Part shown: positions 12,329-23,894 of the stretch, in pieces | How positions within the stretch are numbered: position 1 is the first letter of the stretch | Layout: each line of letters opens with the position of its first letter | Assembly: GCF_000715075.1 (NCBI RefSeq) | Contig: NC_134087.1 | Span: 183,613,276-183,677,275, forward strand | Direction of reading: 5' to 3' | DNA from: Nicotiana tabacum | Lineage: Eukaryota > Streptophyta > Magnoliopsida > Solanales > Solanaceae | Length of the DNA: 64,000 nt | Notes under the pieces: model-generated | The model's database searches: none | Told to the model about the DNA's origin: nothing | Seen by the model: the letters and a program-made list of their open reading frames with translations, nothing else | Program-made: the position numbers and the translations under genes

Positions 12329-15300
12329 CTAGTTTGAGTGTATGCGGAGAAGTTCTTTACATAGCTCAAACTTGTCTCTTGGTACCACTTTGGTCAGCAT
12401 ATCGGAAGGATTCTCACTTGTATGAATCTTTTTGACCTGTAAAGATTCGTTCTCCACCTTCTCACGAATCCAATGATATCTCACATCTATGTGTTTGGTC
12501 CTTGCATGGTACATAGAGTTCTTGCTAAGGTCTATTGCACTTTGACTGTCACAATAGACGACATACTCCTTCTGATGCAATCCAAGCTCTTGAAGGAACC
12601 ATTTGAGCCATATCATCTTCTTGCCAGTTTCTGTAGCGGCAATGTACTCTGCTTCAGTTGTTGAAAGTGCAACACACTTCTGCAACTTAGACTGCCATGA
12701 TATAGCTCCCCTTGAAAATGTAAACAAATATCCAGTAGTGGATTTTCTGTTGTCAATGTCACTTGCCATATCAGCATCTGTATAGCCCTTCAAGATTGGA
12801 TCAGATCCTCCAAAGCACAAACAATCTCCCGTGGTACCTCTCAGGTACCTGAGTATCCACTTGACTGTTTCCCAATGTTCCTTTCCAGGATTTTCAAGAA
12901 ACCTGCTGACAACACCATTGCATACCATTGCATACATTAAGCTTCCGACTGCTGAAGAATAAGGAACTTTAGCCATGTTCCCTTTCTCCTCCACTGTTGT
13001 AGGACACATCTTCTTACTCAACTTTAGATAACCAGCAAGAGGTGTGCTGACTGGCTTAGCATTCTTCATGTTGAAGCGTTCTAGTACACGTTCAATGTAC
13101 TTCTCCTGAGATAGCCACAACTTTCTACTTGTTCTCTCTCGAACTATCTTCATCCCTAGAATTTGTTGTGCTGGGCCCAAGTCTTTCATATCAAATGACT
13201 TGGACAGATCTCCCTTCAACTTTGCTATCAGCCCCTTGTCTTTTCCTACAATTAACATGTCATCCACATACAACAACAATATAATAAAGTTATTCTCAGA
13301 AAATCTTTTGAAGTATACACATGGATCAGAATAGGTCTTTAGGTATGTTTGACTTTTCATGAATGAGTCAAACTTCATGTACCACTGCCTTGGTGCCTGC
13401 TTCAATCCATAAAGACTCTTATTCAATTTGCACACCATGTGTTTCTTTCCAGCTACTTCAAATCCTTCTGGCTGCTCCATATAAATCTCCTCTTCCAAAT
13501 CTCCATGAAGAAATGCAATTTTCACATCCAACTACTCCATTTCAAGATCTAGGCTAGCTGCTAAGCTCAAAATTGTCCGAATAGAAGTCATTTTGACAAC
13601 AGGTGAGAAAATTTCGTCAAAATCAATACCTTTCTTTTGTTCGAAGCCTTTAACCACCAATCGAGCTTTGTATCTGACCAGCTTGCCATTTCTATCTTTC
13701 TTGAGTTTAAAGACCCATTTGCATTTGAGTGGTCTTTTACCCTTTGGAAGTTCAACCAGCTTGTATGTGCCATTTTTCTGTAGAGATTCCATCTCTTCTT
13801 GCATAGTTTTCATCCACTGGTTCTTTTCTGGATGGGACAACACCTCCTTAAGTCTTTCTGGCTCCCCCTCATCACTGATGAGGACATATTCTGTGGAAGG
13901 GTACCTGCATGACTCTACCCTTGGCCTCTCTGATCTCCTCAGAGGTTGAGGTTGCTCTTCTCCTTGAGTGGGGTGCTCCACTTCCTCGACACCTTCATCA
14001 AGTTGCTCCCCCTGCTCAATAACCTCACCAGGTTGCTCCCCCTGCTCGGCAACCTCGTCGGTCGTACTTTCTGCACTTGTGGGATTGTTAGAAGTAGAAG
14101 GAATAGTAACAAGGTTAGGAATTATACCATTCTTCGCCTTTTCTGACATATCAGCAGCAGTTCCAACTTCACTTTCTCGGAAGACTACATCTCTGCTTCT
14201 GATGGCCTTCTTCTTTACAGGATCCCACAGTCTGTACCTGAACTCTTCATCTCCATATCCGATAAATATGCAGGGAACAGATTTATCATCCAGCTTTGTT
14301 CTCTGCTCTTTTGGTACATGTGCAAAAGCTTTGCAACCGAACACCTTCATATGCGAGTAGGACACCTCCTTATTGGTCCAAACTCTCTCTGGGATGTCAA
14401 ACGCCAACGGAACTGATGGGCTCCTATTGATCAGGTAACAGGCTATCTGAACTGCTTCACCCCGGAATAATTTAGGTAGTTTAGCCATTCTGAGCATGCT
14501 TCTCACCTTCTCCACAATGGTGCGGTTCATCCTCTCGGCTACGCCATTGTGTTGTGGGGTTCCAGGAACTGTCTTTTCATGTCTGATCCCATGACTTGAA
14601 CAATACTCTTCAAATTCCCTTGAAGTGTACTCACCTCCATTGTCACTTCGGAGACGCTTTAGCTTTCGACCCGTCTCCCTTTCTACTAGAGCATGAAACT
14701 TCTGGAAAACTTGAAACACCTGATCTTTGGTTTTCAAAATATAAACCCATAATTTTCGTGAAGCATCATCAATAAGTAACAAAATATTTGTTACTGCCCA
14801 TTGATTCAATTTCCATTGGGCCGCAAACAGCAGAATATACTAAATCAAGTATATTCAATTTTCTTTCACACGATGTCTGAAATGAGACTCTATGCTGCTT
14901 ACCAAATAAACAGTAGTCACAAGGTTTTACCATTGTACCTTTGGCATAAGAAATGAGTGATTTCTTGGCAAGAATCTGCAATCCCTTTTCGCTCATATGA
15001 CCCATTCTTTTATGCCACAAATCTACAGAAATCTCATCTTGTGCCGCGTTCAATTCACCTTGGCATATTTCTGCATTTGTCCTGTACAACGTGCCGCGAG
15101 CAACTCCTTTTGCAATCACCAATGATCCCTTAGTGAGTCTCCACTTTTGATTTGCAAAATAGTTCTCGTATCCATCTCGGTCTAAAGCAATTCCCGAGAT
15201 CAAGTTCATCCGCAAATCAGGTACATGCCGCACATCCTTTAGAACCAATGTGCATCCGACATTTGTCTTGATACAAATGTCACCAACCCCCACAATCTTT

Positions 15301-16288
15301 GAGTAACTTGTGTTACCCATTCTCACTGTGCCGAAATCACCTGCTACATATCTGCAAAAAAGATCTCTTACCGGTGTGGCATGGTAAGATGTCGTTGTGT
15401 CAACCACCCATTCCGACTCTGGACCTGACAGGTGCATGCATTCCTCTTCCTCATTTATAAAGAGGACAACATTATCATTATTTTGCACCATAGCGGCTGT
15501 GTTGTCGTCATTCTTCTGGCCACTTGTTTCACCTTTGCCCTTCCTTAGATTTGGACAATCTCTTTTGAAGTGACCTGGTTGATCACAGTTGTAGCAATTT
15601 CTGGCTCTTGATTTAGATCGGTTCTTTAACTTCCCATGAGCTCCGGATCTACCATAGTTGCTCGAACTCCTTTGAAACTCCTGCCTCTACCTTCTGTGAT
15701 GAGAGCCTGTCCTTGATTTTCAGGCTTCTTTCTCATCTTCTCATTGAGTAGAAGAGCCGATGTGACATCTTTCAACTCAATAGTAGTCTTACCGTGCAGG
15801 ATGGTTGTTGCCAAATTATCGTACGAAGATGGCAATGAGTTCAATAGCAAGATGGCTTTATCTTCTTCCTCGATTTTCACTCCGAGATTGGCAAGCTGTG
15901 TGATTAGTTCGTTAAACACATTTAAATATGACAAAAAATTTGTACCTTCACTCATGTGTAGGGCGTATAACTGCTTCTTCAGGTACAATTTATTTGTTAG
16001 CGTTTTGGACATGTATAGGCTTTCCAACCTTGTCCAAATTCCACGTGCAGTGTCTTCATCAATGATGTTATTTACCACATCATCTGATAAATGCAACCTG
16101 ATTGCACTAGCAGCTCTTTCATCCAAGTCAGCCCAATCCTCAGCTTTCATGGTATCAGGCTTCGTGGAATCAGCATCTAGAACCTTGTGTAATCCTTTTT
16201 GGATGAGCAGATCTCTCATCCTTCTTTGCCATGTTGAGAAACTGTTATCTCCATTGAATTTTGCTACCTCGTACTTTACTCCGGACAT
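12329..16288 (-). pseudogene. Tnt1-like gag-pol polyprotein, broken
   Basis: Gag starts MSGVKYEVAKFNGDNSF at 16288, followed by a zinc knuckle CYNCDQPGHFKRDC (about 15600-15550) read after a frameshift near 15665. Protease region: VVDTTTSYHATP, where family copies usually have D-S/T/A-G/A-type sites. Integrase: H-x-H-C-x2-C with WHKRMGHMSEKG and CDYCLFGKQ, then SDNGGEYTS and [14 protein letters not shown] (D,D,E). [37 protein letters not shown], intact YVDDMLIV. RNase H: YCDSQSAIDLSKNSMYH, ending LCKELLRIHSN. Lesions: a frameshift near 14770 in integrase, TAG at 13534-13532 replacing Gln in RT, and loss of about ten codons near 12910-12935 that normally hold the TRPD motif. The duplicated CATTGCATAC there suggests slippage. 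This would be one ~1300-aa polyprotein if intact. Confidence 0.94.
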
Positions 16289-16350
16289 TTTTATTTTTCA
16301 CCAAGTATAGTACTACCGACAGTGAATAGTATTTCAGTGAACGAGCAGAA

Positions 16351-16367
16351 CCTGAGCTTTGATACCA
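16351..16367 (-). other. PBS of Tnt1-like element (initiator tRNA-Met)
   Basis: Minus-strand TGGTATCAAAGCTCAGG, two bases from the LTR end. It is complementary to the 3' end of plant initiator tRNA-Met (canonical TGGTATCAGAGC) with one difference. Confidence 0.9.
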
Positions 16368-16369
16368 GT

Positions 16370-16950
16370 TGTTGGGAATAAACCCCCTACCAAAATAATA
16401 TTCACAGTAATAAAAGCGGAATAATAATGTAGCACCGAGATACGGTAATTAACAAGAATAAAAGAGTAACAATGACACCAAGATTTTTACGTGGAAAACC
16501 CTTCTGAATAAGGGAAAAACCACGACCCCGAGAGGAGCAACTGATATCACTATAGTAAGGAATTTACACTTTGTAGGCCCGAGTAAAATACTACAAAGAC
16601 CACTACAATACTCAAAAGAAATAACCCTCTTTTGATATTTCACCTCACTACAATATCGCTCACAATCTCTATTTTCTTCACAGACTATTTTCTTATATCC
16701 TGTCTGTGAAACCTCACTCTTTCTTTCTAACTCTCAGATATATTTTTCTCTGAGATTGATGATAAAAAATGAGAGCCGAAGCTCTCATTTTATAGGCAAA
16801 AACGAGCCTACCAACCTTGACCTTTCAACTTTTGCAGCCTGTCATTTTTGACAGAAAAATGAGAAACGTGGGCTGCCTGCTTCTGCCAACTTTGAAAATG
16901 AAGAATAAAGGAAGAAAACAATTTCCTTAAAATATGGGCTGGACCCCACA
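16370..16950 (-). repeat. 5' LTR of Tnt1-like element
   Basis: 581 bp, same ends as the 3' LTR, 16 substitutions relative to it and no indels. On the minus strand it holds the TATA-like CCTATAAAATGAG used for genomic RNA. Confidence 0.93.
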
Positions 16951-16955
16951 CGTAG

Positions 16956-17290
16956 CAGCTGCACTTGCTGCCATGTTACATGAGTGGGAAGTACTAGAAT
17001 TGATGAGTGCGTACAAATTGAAGATTCAGGCAGTGCAAGGTGTTGGTTACACATTTGCTGGTGTCACAAAAAGGGTGCAATCGAGAGATATAGTGGAGAG
17101 CAAGCTTCTAAAACTGTTTATCTGTACTTCAAGGTGGATAATTCTAGCATCGACAGGTTTTAACATGTTAAGGGGTGGTGTCTGTATTATAGTGCTTTCA
17201 GAATTCCTTTTGATCCTAGCAGTGCTCTTGATGGAGTTCTCGACATCCAGTTATCCGAGGCTATTCCTTACATTGTGGCATATCATGTGA
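16956..17290 (+). pseudogene. Unknown ORF, right half, split by the Tnt1-like insertion
   Basis: Continues the frame of 11425-11693 across the target site: the codons resume GCAGCTGCACTTGCTGCCATG (Ala-Ala-Ala-Leu-Ala-Ala-Met). It includes LHEWEVLELMSAYKLKIQ and VGYTFAGVTKRVQSRDIVES and ends LWHIM at a stop. The C-terminal third is hydrophobic. No family recognised. Preservation of one frame over both halves is the only sign it could be real. Confidence 0.4.
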
Positions 17291-17785
17291 ATATTACTTT
17301 TGATAGAGAAGGAAATGACTATACTGTGATCACAACGGATTTCACTGCGGACTCCTTTCCACTAGTGCAAGCTAACATAATGGCTCTTTCCTTTTCACCA
17401 GGAACTTATGCCGAAGAAGAATGGACAGCAAAGGGCATTGTAGATATTATCACCATTTTGATAAGCTATATGAGGATGTCTATTTCTGTATGCATTGCAT
17501 TGGGTGATAATCCATGCTTATCCTCTTCTTATAATTCATTACGGTTACATGTTTTGGCTGATTGGGAAGCTTACAATAACTTGGTGGGAGAGTTTCAAGT
17601 GCCGCAAAAGGTCAGTTTCCATTTAACCAAGTTTATGCTTTGGTAGAGGTTAGCTACTGGAATGTTTACCTAGGATCTCTCATTTAGCTTACGGCTAACT
17701 GCTTTTACAAGGTGGCAAACAAAGACTTACAGGGCAGATTACAATGGCACTCCAGTTAATACATCTGGTGCTATCTATTAAATTG
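17291..17785. other. Unassigned sequence
   Basis: Continues the unassigned block. Plus-strand frames (for example 17275-17646) contain LHVLADWEAYNNLVGEF, but no domain is recognised. It ends where copia-like sequence begins near 17786. Confidence 0.3.
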
Positions 17786-18038
17786 AGAAGTTGAATATAC
17801 TTCTTAGTTTCATTTATACCTTGCATATTAGTTCATATGATTAGCATGTCATCAACATAAATACATACTATCACTCCATAATCCTTTGTGAATTTGGAAT
17901 AAATGCATTTATCTGCTCCGTTATGTTTAAAACCATTTGATAATATAACACTATCAAATTTTTCATGCCATTGTTTTGGAGCTTATTTAATCCATACAAT
18001 TTAACTAATTTACAAACTTTCTTCTCATTTCCAGGAAG
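17786..18038 (-). pseudogene. Element H: copia RT fragment, C-terminal side of the Ogre insertion
   Basis: On the minus strand it reads PGNEKKVCKLVK, a degenerate LYGL region, GADKCIYSKFTKDYGVIVC, then IYVDDMLII. This is the catalytic YVDD motif of copia RT, followed by TNMQGINETKKYIQLL. It joins directly, across the GGAAG target site of element A, to EQPEGFVLP encoded at 42039-42070. A TGA follows YVDDMLII. Beyond about 17786 the copia homology ends abruptly. This is a different copia family from the Tnt1-like copies, with a more diverged sequence. Confidence 0.85.
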
Positions 18039-18522
18039 TGTAAGCACGTGATTTTTGCTTCACGAACAATCGCTCCAAAAGAAAATAAAAATAGGGACAA
18101 ATGACTTCGCTGTACAATTTTTCGATTTTTCCGTGACAGGTGTTGTTAGTCATTTGTGGGTCTGTCCATTTTGCATTTAATCATTATCAAACAAAATACA
18201 AAAAAATATGTGTCATTAAAAGAAATTCAAATAAATTCGGTCGTTGAAAGAAAATTCAAAATATATATATATATATATGCATCGTTCGTTCTAGGTTGTG
18301 ATTTAACTTACTTAAATATTTTTGTGATAATTGTGTTAAAATGTTACATTGTTGTTTGTTTTAATTTCATTGTTTTATTATTATTATTTCATTTTTGTTT
18401 AAAAAAAAAATAGAAAACAAAAGAGTGAATGAAAATCGGGTTGGGCCCAGGAAATAAAACAAAAAAACAGGCCCAAACCAGCACAAATCCGGTCCAAACC
18501 AGGCCTGCCCAATCACTGACTC

Positions 18523-18752
18523 AAACGACGTCGTTGTAGGCGAAGTCGATCCGAGCCGTTCGTCTACATTGATCCAACGGTCCCTGGCTTCCCTCATGAC
18601 CCGACCTATTTAGCCGGTTCAACCCAACCCCTCACCTAAACCAAAACGACCCCGTTCCCATACCAAACGACCCCGTCCTGTTACCCACCAATAGATCCAA
18701 GCCGTTCAGATCACTTGCGGCTCCAATCTCTCTTCCCCTTCCATATATAAAC
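18523..18752 (+). promoter_or_regulatory. Probable U3 promoter of element A: AAACGAC boxes and TATA
   Basis: Three AAACGAC-N-CCGT/TCGT boxes (18523-18535, containing the 12-bp palindrome AACGACGTCGTT; about 18644-18655; 18665-18676) lie upstream of TATATAAA at 18744-18751. The downstream leader is pyrimidine-rich (CTTCACCCC, CCCCTTCACTC). Spacing fits a pol II promoter with transcription starting near 18775-18790. The same arrangement occurs in the 3' LTR. Confidence 0.55.
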
Positions 18753-19174
18753 TTGGCCCTTCACCCCACGCCCCCTATCTGAACCCCCCCTTCACTCATC
18801 TCCTTCCCCAAACCCTAACGCCGCCCTGATATCCCTTTCACCAGAACCCGGCGGCATGAACGCCGGTGACCACCCCCTTCACACCACCGATACATCCAAC
18901 CACCCTGAGCACGAATCCACCAGCCATGTACCTCGAATCACCTCCCATCGTCTCGAATCTGGATTTGAAGATTCGAGACAAAACTCGATCTATGCCAAAC
19001 CACCCCAGATTCACATTAGACAACCCACTGACCTCCCTCGTGACCAAACCAAGCTTGGTTTGGTCCGAATCTACCCACAACTCCTAAAAAACCAGATCTG
19101 AAGATCCAAAACCTAGAACACGAGTAGCCTTGGAATCCGGCCAGTCTTGACAGGGGTTTGAGGTCTAATAGACC

Positions 19175-19212
19175 TTAATCAAGGTGTTCTCATGTGAGAA
19201 CACCTTGATTAA
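19175..19212. repeat. Perfect 38-bp palindrome in 5' LTR of A
   Basis: Arms TTAATCAAGGTGTTCTCA and its exact reverse complement are separated by only TG. The 3' LTR copy at 38962-38999 is identical. Confidence 0.95.
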
Positions 19213-21264
19213 AGTTTGTTCGGCTTCAAATGGTCGAAGTTGAGTCAGACTTGGGTCAGTTGGTTTTAAACCTTTCCAGTAAGTTTTCTCTTTTCTTTGT
19301 TTTAGTTTTGAGTGAATTGTTAGCATGCTTTGTTGTGGTTGTTTGTTATTATCTGTTATTTTTTCTAATTTCTTCCATCTCTGTCAAAGACCCTTTTATT
19401 TGGCTAATTGTTTTCTGTTTGTGTTCTGAATGTATTCTGTGGTATACATGATCGTCAATTAGATTAGTCGTCAAATGAGTTAATTCATATAGGCTCCCAG
19501 TAATTGAACAAAAGTTGTCCGATGCCCTTTAGGTCCCTGTATGTATCAGTTTATTTGAACGACTGATTATTACCTGTTATAATTAGTATAGTCGACTCGA
19601 TAAACGTCGTCGATTAGTTCTCTATAACTAATGGATCAAATAAGCTAATAATTTCACATGACTAAATGAACCATGTCACTGACTGAATGCTCGACATTGC
19701 CTGAAATTAGCCTATAAACTGCATTACAAAACAACTGAAAGATTCAGTCTAGGGCAGCTTCGATTTTAAATTTTTCAAAAGTTCAAAATGACCCATTATT
19801 GCAGAGGGTCAAGACAGTAATAACCAGGGATTAACAGGGGTAATTTGGCTATTTAAAAAGAACAAAAAGGATTAGTTTAAATGAGCTGACAAGTAGGGTA
19901 CTAATTTGGGATTAAACTAATGCCAATGGGGAACAAGACACAAGAGTATGGGGTTTAAAATGAATACTAAAATGAGCCCATAACTTTTGATTAAAGAATA
20001 AGCCAGGCGTGGGGAACAAATGGCTGGCATCAAAAAGATGCTTAGGCATGGGATTTAAGAGGTGTGGGCAGTCTGCAAATTGGCAGAATCCAGGCAATCA
20101 AACTGCACTGGTTGTTTGGCTTATAAATAGGCCATTTCAGAACTTAAGAGGGGCTGGAAAAAAATTTAGTCTTAGGAGAGGTCTTGTGAGTTGAAGAAAA
20201 CTGAAAATATAAGGAAATTTCCAGAAACACTGTAACCAAACACTGTCTGAAAACTACATAAGAATTCATATTGGTCAAGCTGTCTTGGCCAAGTTCTGTT
20301 TGTATGCCCTGGTGGAGCTGCTTGTGATTGTCGAACTGCTGGTGTTGCTGCATTGAATACTCTGTTATTTCTGTTGCTTCACTACTCTTTTCTGGGATTG
20401 TTTGTTTGGGGCTCGACCATCTGTTGGTTTTCTTTGTTCTGGAAACTGTTGTTGTTTGTCTGTGGACTGTGGAGAACATTTGTGGTTGTTGGTTTGCTGC
20501 TGTGTTGTTGTTGTTCGGTTGTTGCTGCTGTTGCTTGTTGCATACTACTCAACTGATTACTCTCCTTCTTCCTTTCCTTTCCTTACCAGGTACACGATTA
20601 ATACCACAAATGTAACTTGAAAGTTTGAGCATGAATGCCAAAGAGAAGACCTGCAGATTGTTTTTTATATATACATGGACTGTTGTATTAAATGTCATGT
20701 AGTATATAATAGTTACATTTTCGTTTGGGCAATAGAAGTAGCCTGCATGCTTAGTATATCAATGTAGGTTAGTGAATGCTAGTTCATATATGTATGCTGT
20801 TAGATGAAAATATTCCCATTGCAATAAGTTGTATCTTAGACTTAGTTTGATTGTGTAGTATATTCTCTAATGTAGGCCAAGTATGAAAACTATCCACTAC
20901 TAGTTAAGTTTTTTCCCCTCTATCAAATTGTCGCATATAAATTGATAAACTCAATTTTAGAAAAAAGAACCAGTTCAGGGCCTCAACCTCATGAAGGTCG
21001 AGCCCAGATCGAAACAGACCAAGCAGGCCCGTATCGGGTAAACAGTGGCCCAAGTCTGGCCTATCTCGCATGAGTTGGGTTTGGGCCCATAATGTTCGAT
21101 TAGTTGTCCATGGGCGTAATCACGTTTTTTATTATTCTGTAAAAGCATTTTGAATCCTGCTATAAATAAGCCTGCAAGCATGTAATTAACTAGGGCTATC
21201 TACTGCTTTCAATTAGTAGAGACAAACGCGACAAGAAACGTAGTTGCTATAGGATATCCTTTTA

Positions 21265-21895
21265 AAATAAGGACGAGATGAGCCTCGACAAAAATAAAGA
21301 AAAAAACACACAAGTTGCGGGGCCCTCGTTAAATGTATATATATATTGAAGCACTCAGTCCCTAAGGTGGGTCGTTTAGCAAATCTCACGACCTCCCGGA
21401 ATAATAACGCGATAGCCTCTTTAAGCGCGTATTTAATAATTTCACCTTCTTAAATTCGGGTGCGCATTTATGTGACCCAAATCCAATTCTCGGCGGATTC
21501 AAAATGTATTTCTAATCATGGGCACATAGATTGTGACGTGGCTCGAGATGCATGTCCATGACGTCGCAAATTCCTTTTAAAAATAGAACGAGACGAGCCT
21601 CGACAAACAAAAATGTATAAGCTGCGGGACCCTCTGAATGCATATATATAAAAATACATAGAATCCGGGACAGGCCGCTTAGTAAATTTTACGTCCTTCC
21701 CCAAAATAACAATACGTTTAGTCGTTTTAGGCACGTATTTAATAATTGTATCTTCCTAAACTCGGGTGCACATTTATGTGACCCAAATCCAAATCTCAAC
21801 GGAGTCAAAGTGTGTCGACGATCACGGGTACATTGAATTGTAACGCGGTCAGAGATACATCTTCACAACGTTGCAATTCTTGATAAAAATAATAG
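21265..21895 (+). repeat. Diverged 315-bp tandem duplication inside 5' LTR of A
   Basis: Two units with a shared order: GAGCCTCGACAAA, a TATATATA tract, CGTATTTAATAATT, CGGGTGC(G/A)CATTTATGTG ACCCAAATCC, then CACGGGCACAT- or CACGGGTACAT-like strings. The anchor GCCTCGAC is at 21282 and 21597. Each unit holds a GGGTGCACAT-TT-ATGTGACCC hairpin. The 3' LTR has the same structure with period 315. Confidence 0.85.
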
Positions 21896-22251
21896 TAAAT
21901 GATCAAAGCGGTTAAAAGATAAAAATTGCACATCGGTTCATAATTGTATAAAATCAGATAATCAAGCCGAATATAACAGTTGAGCGACCGTGCTAGAACC
22001 ACGGAACTCGGGAATGCCTAACACCTTCTCCCGGGTTAACAGAATTCCTTATCCGGATTTCTGGTACGCAGACTATAGTATGGAGTCATTCTTTTCCTCG
22101 ATTCGGGATTAAAATTGGTGACTTGGGACACCCTAAATCTCCCAAGTGGCGACTCTGAAATAATTAAACCAATCCCGTTTCGATTGTCCTTTAATTGGAA
22201 AAAACTTCTCTTGCGCCCCCGCGGGTGCGGAAAAAGGAGGTGTGACAGCTC

Positions 22252-22269
22252 TGGCGACTCCGCTGGGGA
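22252..22269 (+). other. Primer-binding site of element A
   Basis: TGGCGACTCCGCTGGGGA begins four bases after the LTR end. The TGG start and position are those of a PBS; Ogre PBSs of this form are usually reported as tRNA-Arg type, which I could not confirm here. Confidence 0.75.
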
Positions 22270-23149
22270 TCAACACCCAGAACCACTGGTTCAGGGTTAA
22301 GAATTCGAGCTTAGAATAATTGTTATTATTTGGCTTTATTTATTATCTGATTTTTACATGTTTGAGCCTAATGTGCTAAATGCTGCTTTTACCGCTTTGA
22401 TATTATTTGAACTGTATATAAATTGTGCCGAAACCTTTCTCTTCTTACCTCCGGGGATGTGCTTACTGGTTGAGACTCCCTATTCTGTTAGTGTCATACC
22501 CTGAATAAAAGAGGCTCGGAAAGTTTCTAAGTCGGCTGGCCTTTTGGTTCCCGGAAAGGAGCTCCTTCCTCAGCTCGAGTTGTCCGCTCGGGTACACTGT
22601 CTAGAACACCGACCCAGGTTTTTGAACATAGAATAACGTGACTTCATGCCGGATCCCTAGTAGGAACGCTTATTTTCATCACGTTGCATTTGACTCAGGG
22701 GACTCAACACAGGGGTTGGGTCCGTCTAGGACTAGCGACCTAATGTGAAAAGGCCATCCTGATGCATCCTATTTGTTTTCCGTGCATTTATTTTCGTACC
22801 CGCATGTTGACCGGTGTTTGAATATTATGAATTTTGTAAAATTGAAAAAAGGGAAATAACGGTTAAGGAATTGATTGTTTATTTTTGAAAAAAAAACAAT
22901 ACCCAAATACTGTCAAAACTCTGCCGAAATTTTGAGAAAATGAAAAAAATGTCTTATTAGTTTGTTTTATTAAAAGTAAAGGAAAAATAGAAAAATCGTT
23001 GTTCTGTTTTGTTTTTCAGAAAAATATAGAAATATATAGTTTGTCTTGTTATAAAAATAAAAATTAAAAAAAAGAGTCTTATTTTAAAATGGTTTTTTTT
23101 ATGAAAATTCAAAAAATAATAATAATAAAAAGAGTCTTTCATTATTTGT

Positions 23150-23151
<2 letters not shown>

Positions 23152-23203
<52 letters not shown>
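23152..23203. repeat. (AT)n microsatellite
   Basis: About 25 AT dinucleotides in the leader of element A. Confidence 0.95.
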
Positions 23204-23204
<1 letters not shown>

Positions 23205-23682
23205 AAAGTTTTTATTTCCAAAAAATATATATGTCTTTATTTGTTGCAAAAATATTTGTCTTGCCAAAAAGCTTAGAAAAGTTTTTAGACTCCCAATTTT
23301 CAAAAAAAAAAAATCCAAAAATATTTTCCATTATTAACTTCTTTAGAAAGTCTTTTAATTATTTTTTTTAAAAAAAATGTATAATAAGAAGAAAAAATCC
23401 GAAAATATTTTGATTCTTCTTTCAAAATTGAAAAGAAAATTCAAAATTCAAAAAAAAAACATTTTAGAAGCATTTCTTTTATTAAAGGTAAAATTCCAAA
23501 AAATATATTCTTCTTTTCTTTAGAATAAAAAATGCAAATGAAAATTCAAAAAATATATCTTAGAAGTGTTTTTTTTAAAAAAGAAAATCAATCAAAAAAA
23601 ATATACTTCTTTTCTTCTTTTAAAGTAGTTCTTTCACAAATTCAGAAAAAAAGTTAGTTCATCTACTTATTCTTGATTACCC

Positions 23683-23730
23683 GAACTACGCGGGTTTGAT
23701 TCTCACCGGATGTGAGATACATAGGCAACC
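23683..23730 (+). other. Conserved two-stem hairpin, copy 3 (element A leader)
   Basis: GAA, outer stem CTACG/CATAG (one mismatch), bulge CGGGTTTGATT opposite ATA, inner stem CTCAC/GTGAG with loop CGGAT, then GGCAACC. It lies upstream of ORF1. Confidence 0.75.
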
Positions 23731-23894
23731 CTCATCGGATCCAACCCCACCTTTTGCTAAAAAGCCAAAAACAAATATAAAAAAAAAACAAAAAAAAACA
23801 TGTCAAAGATTTTTAATTTTGTCGTAAATAAGTCTAGCGATGTAACTTCCCCCTTTTTACAAAAAAAAATAGCAAAAACAAATATGTCAAATTT

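Larger units (their letters stand above)
11699..16950 (-). mobile_element. Tnt1-like Ty1/copia retrotransposon, full length (5252 bp)
   Basis: Complete element: two 581-bp LTRs, a tRNA-Met PBS, gag-pol, a polypurine tract and a perfect 5-bp target duplication CGTAG (11694-11698 and 16951-16955). Gag and Pol motifs match the tobacco Tnt1 polyprotein closely. I count 16 differences between the LTRs (about 97% identity), so the insertion is fairly recent. Its pol carries a stop, frameshifts and a small deletion, so it is now non-autonomous. Confidence 0.95.
18039..22247 (+). repeat. 5' LTR of element A
   Basis: 4209 bp, TG...CA. It contains an upstream motif cluster and TATA box near 18744, a perfect inverted repeat (19175-19212), further TATA-like boxes at about 20121 (TATAAATAG) and 21161 (TATAAATAAG), a diverged 315-bp tandem duplication (about 21265-21895) and the Ogre-conserved terminal block (about 21960-22247). 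Short reading frames inside it occur identically in both LTRs and show no family features. Confidence 0.95.

Noticed and set aside
13593..14360. Plus-strand frames opposite the Tnt1-like pol
   Set aside because: Antisense of a conserved coding region; no independent motifs.
18838..19101. Reading frames in both strands of the Ogre LTR (also 38625-38888)
   Set aside because: They are duplicated only because the LTR is, overlap on both strands and have no family features.
20328..20620. Three overlapping Cys/Val/Leu-rich plus-strand frames
   Set aside because: They arise from TTG/GTT/CTG-rich low-complexity DNA in the LTR, in all three frames at once.
23089..23337. ORF over the AT microsatellite
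   Set aside because: It encodes an Ile-Tyr repeat produced by (AT)n.
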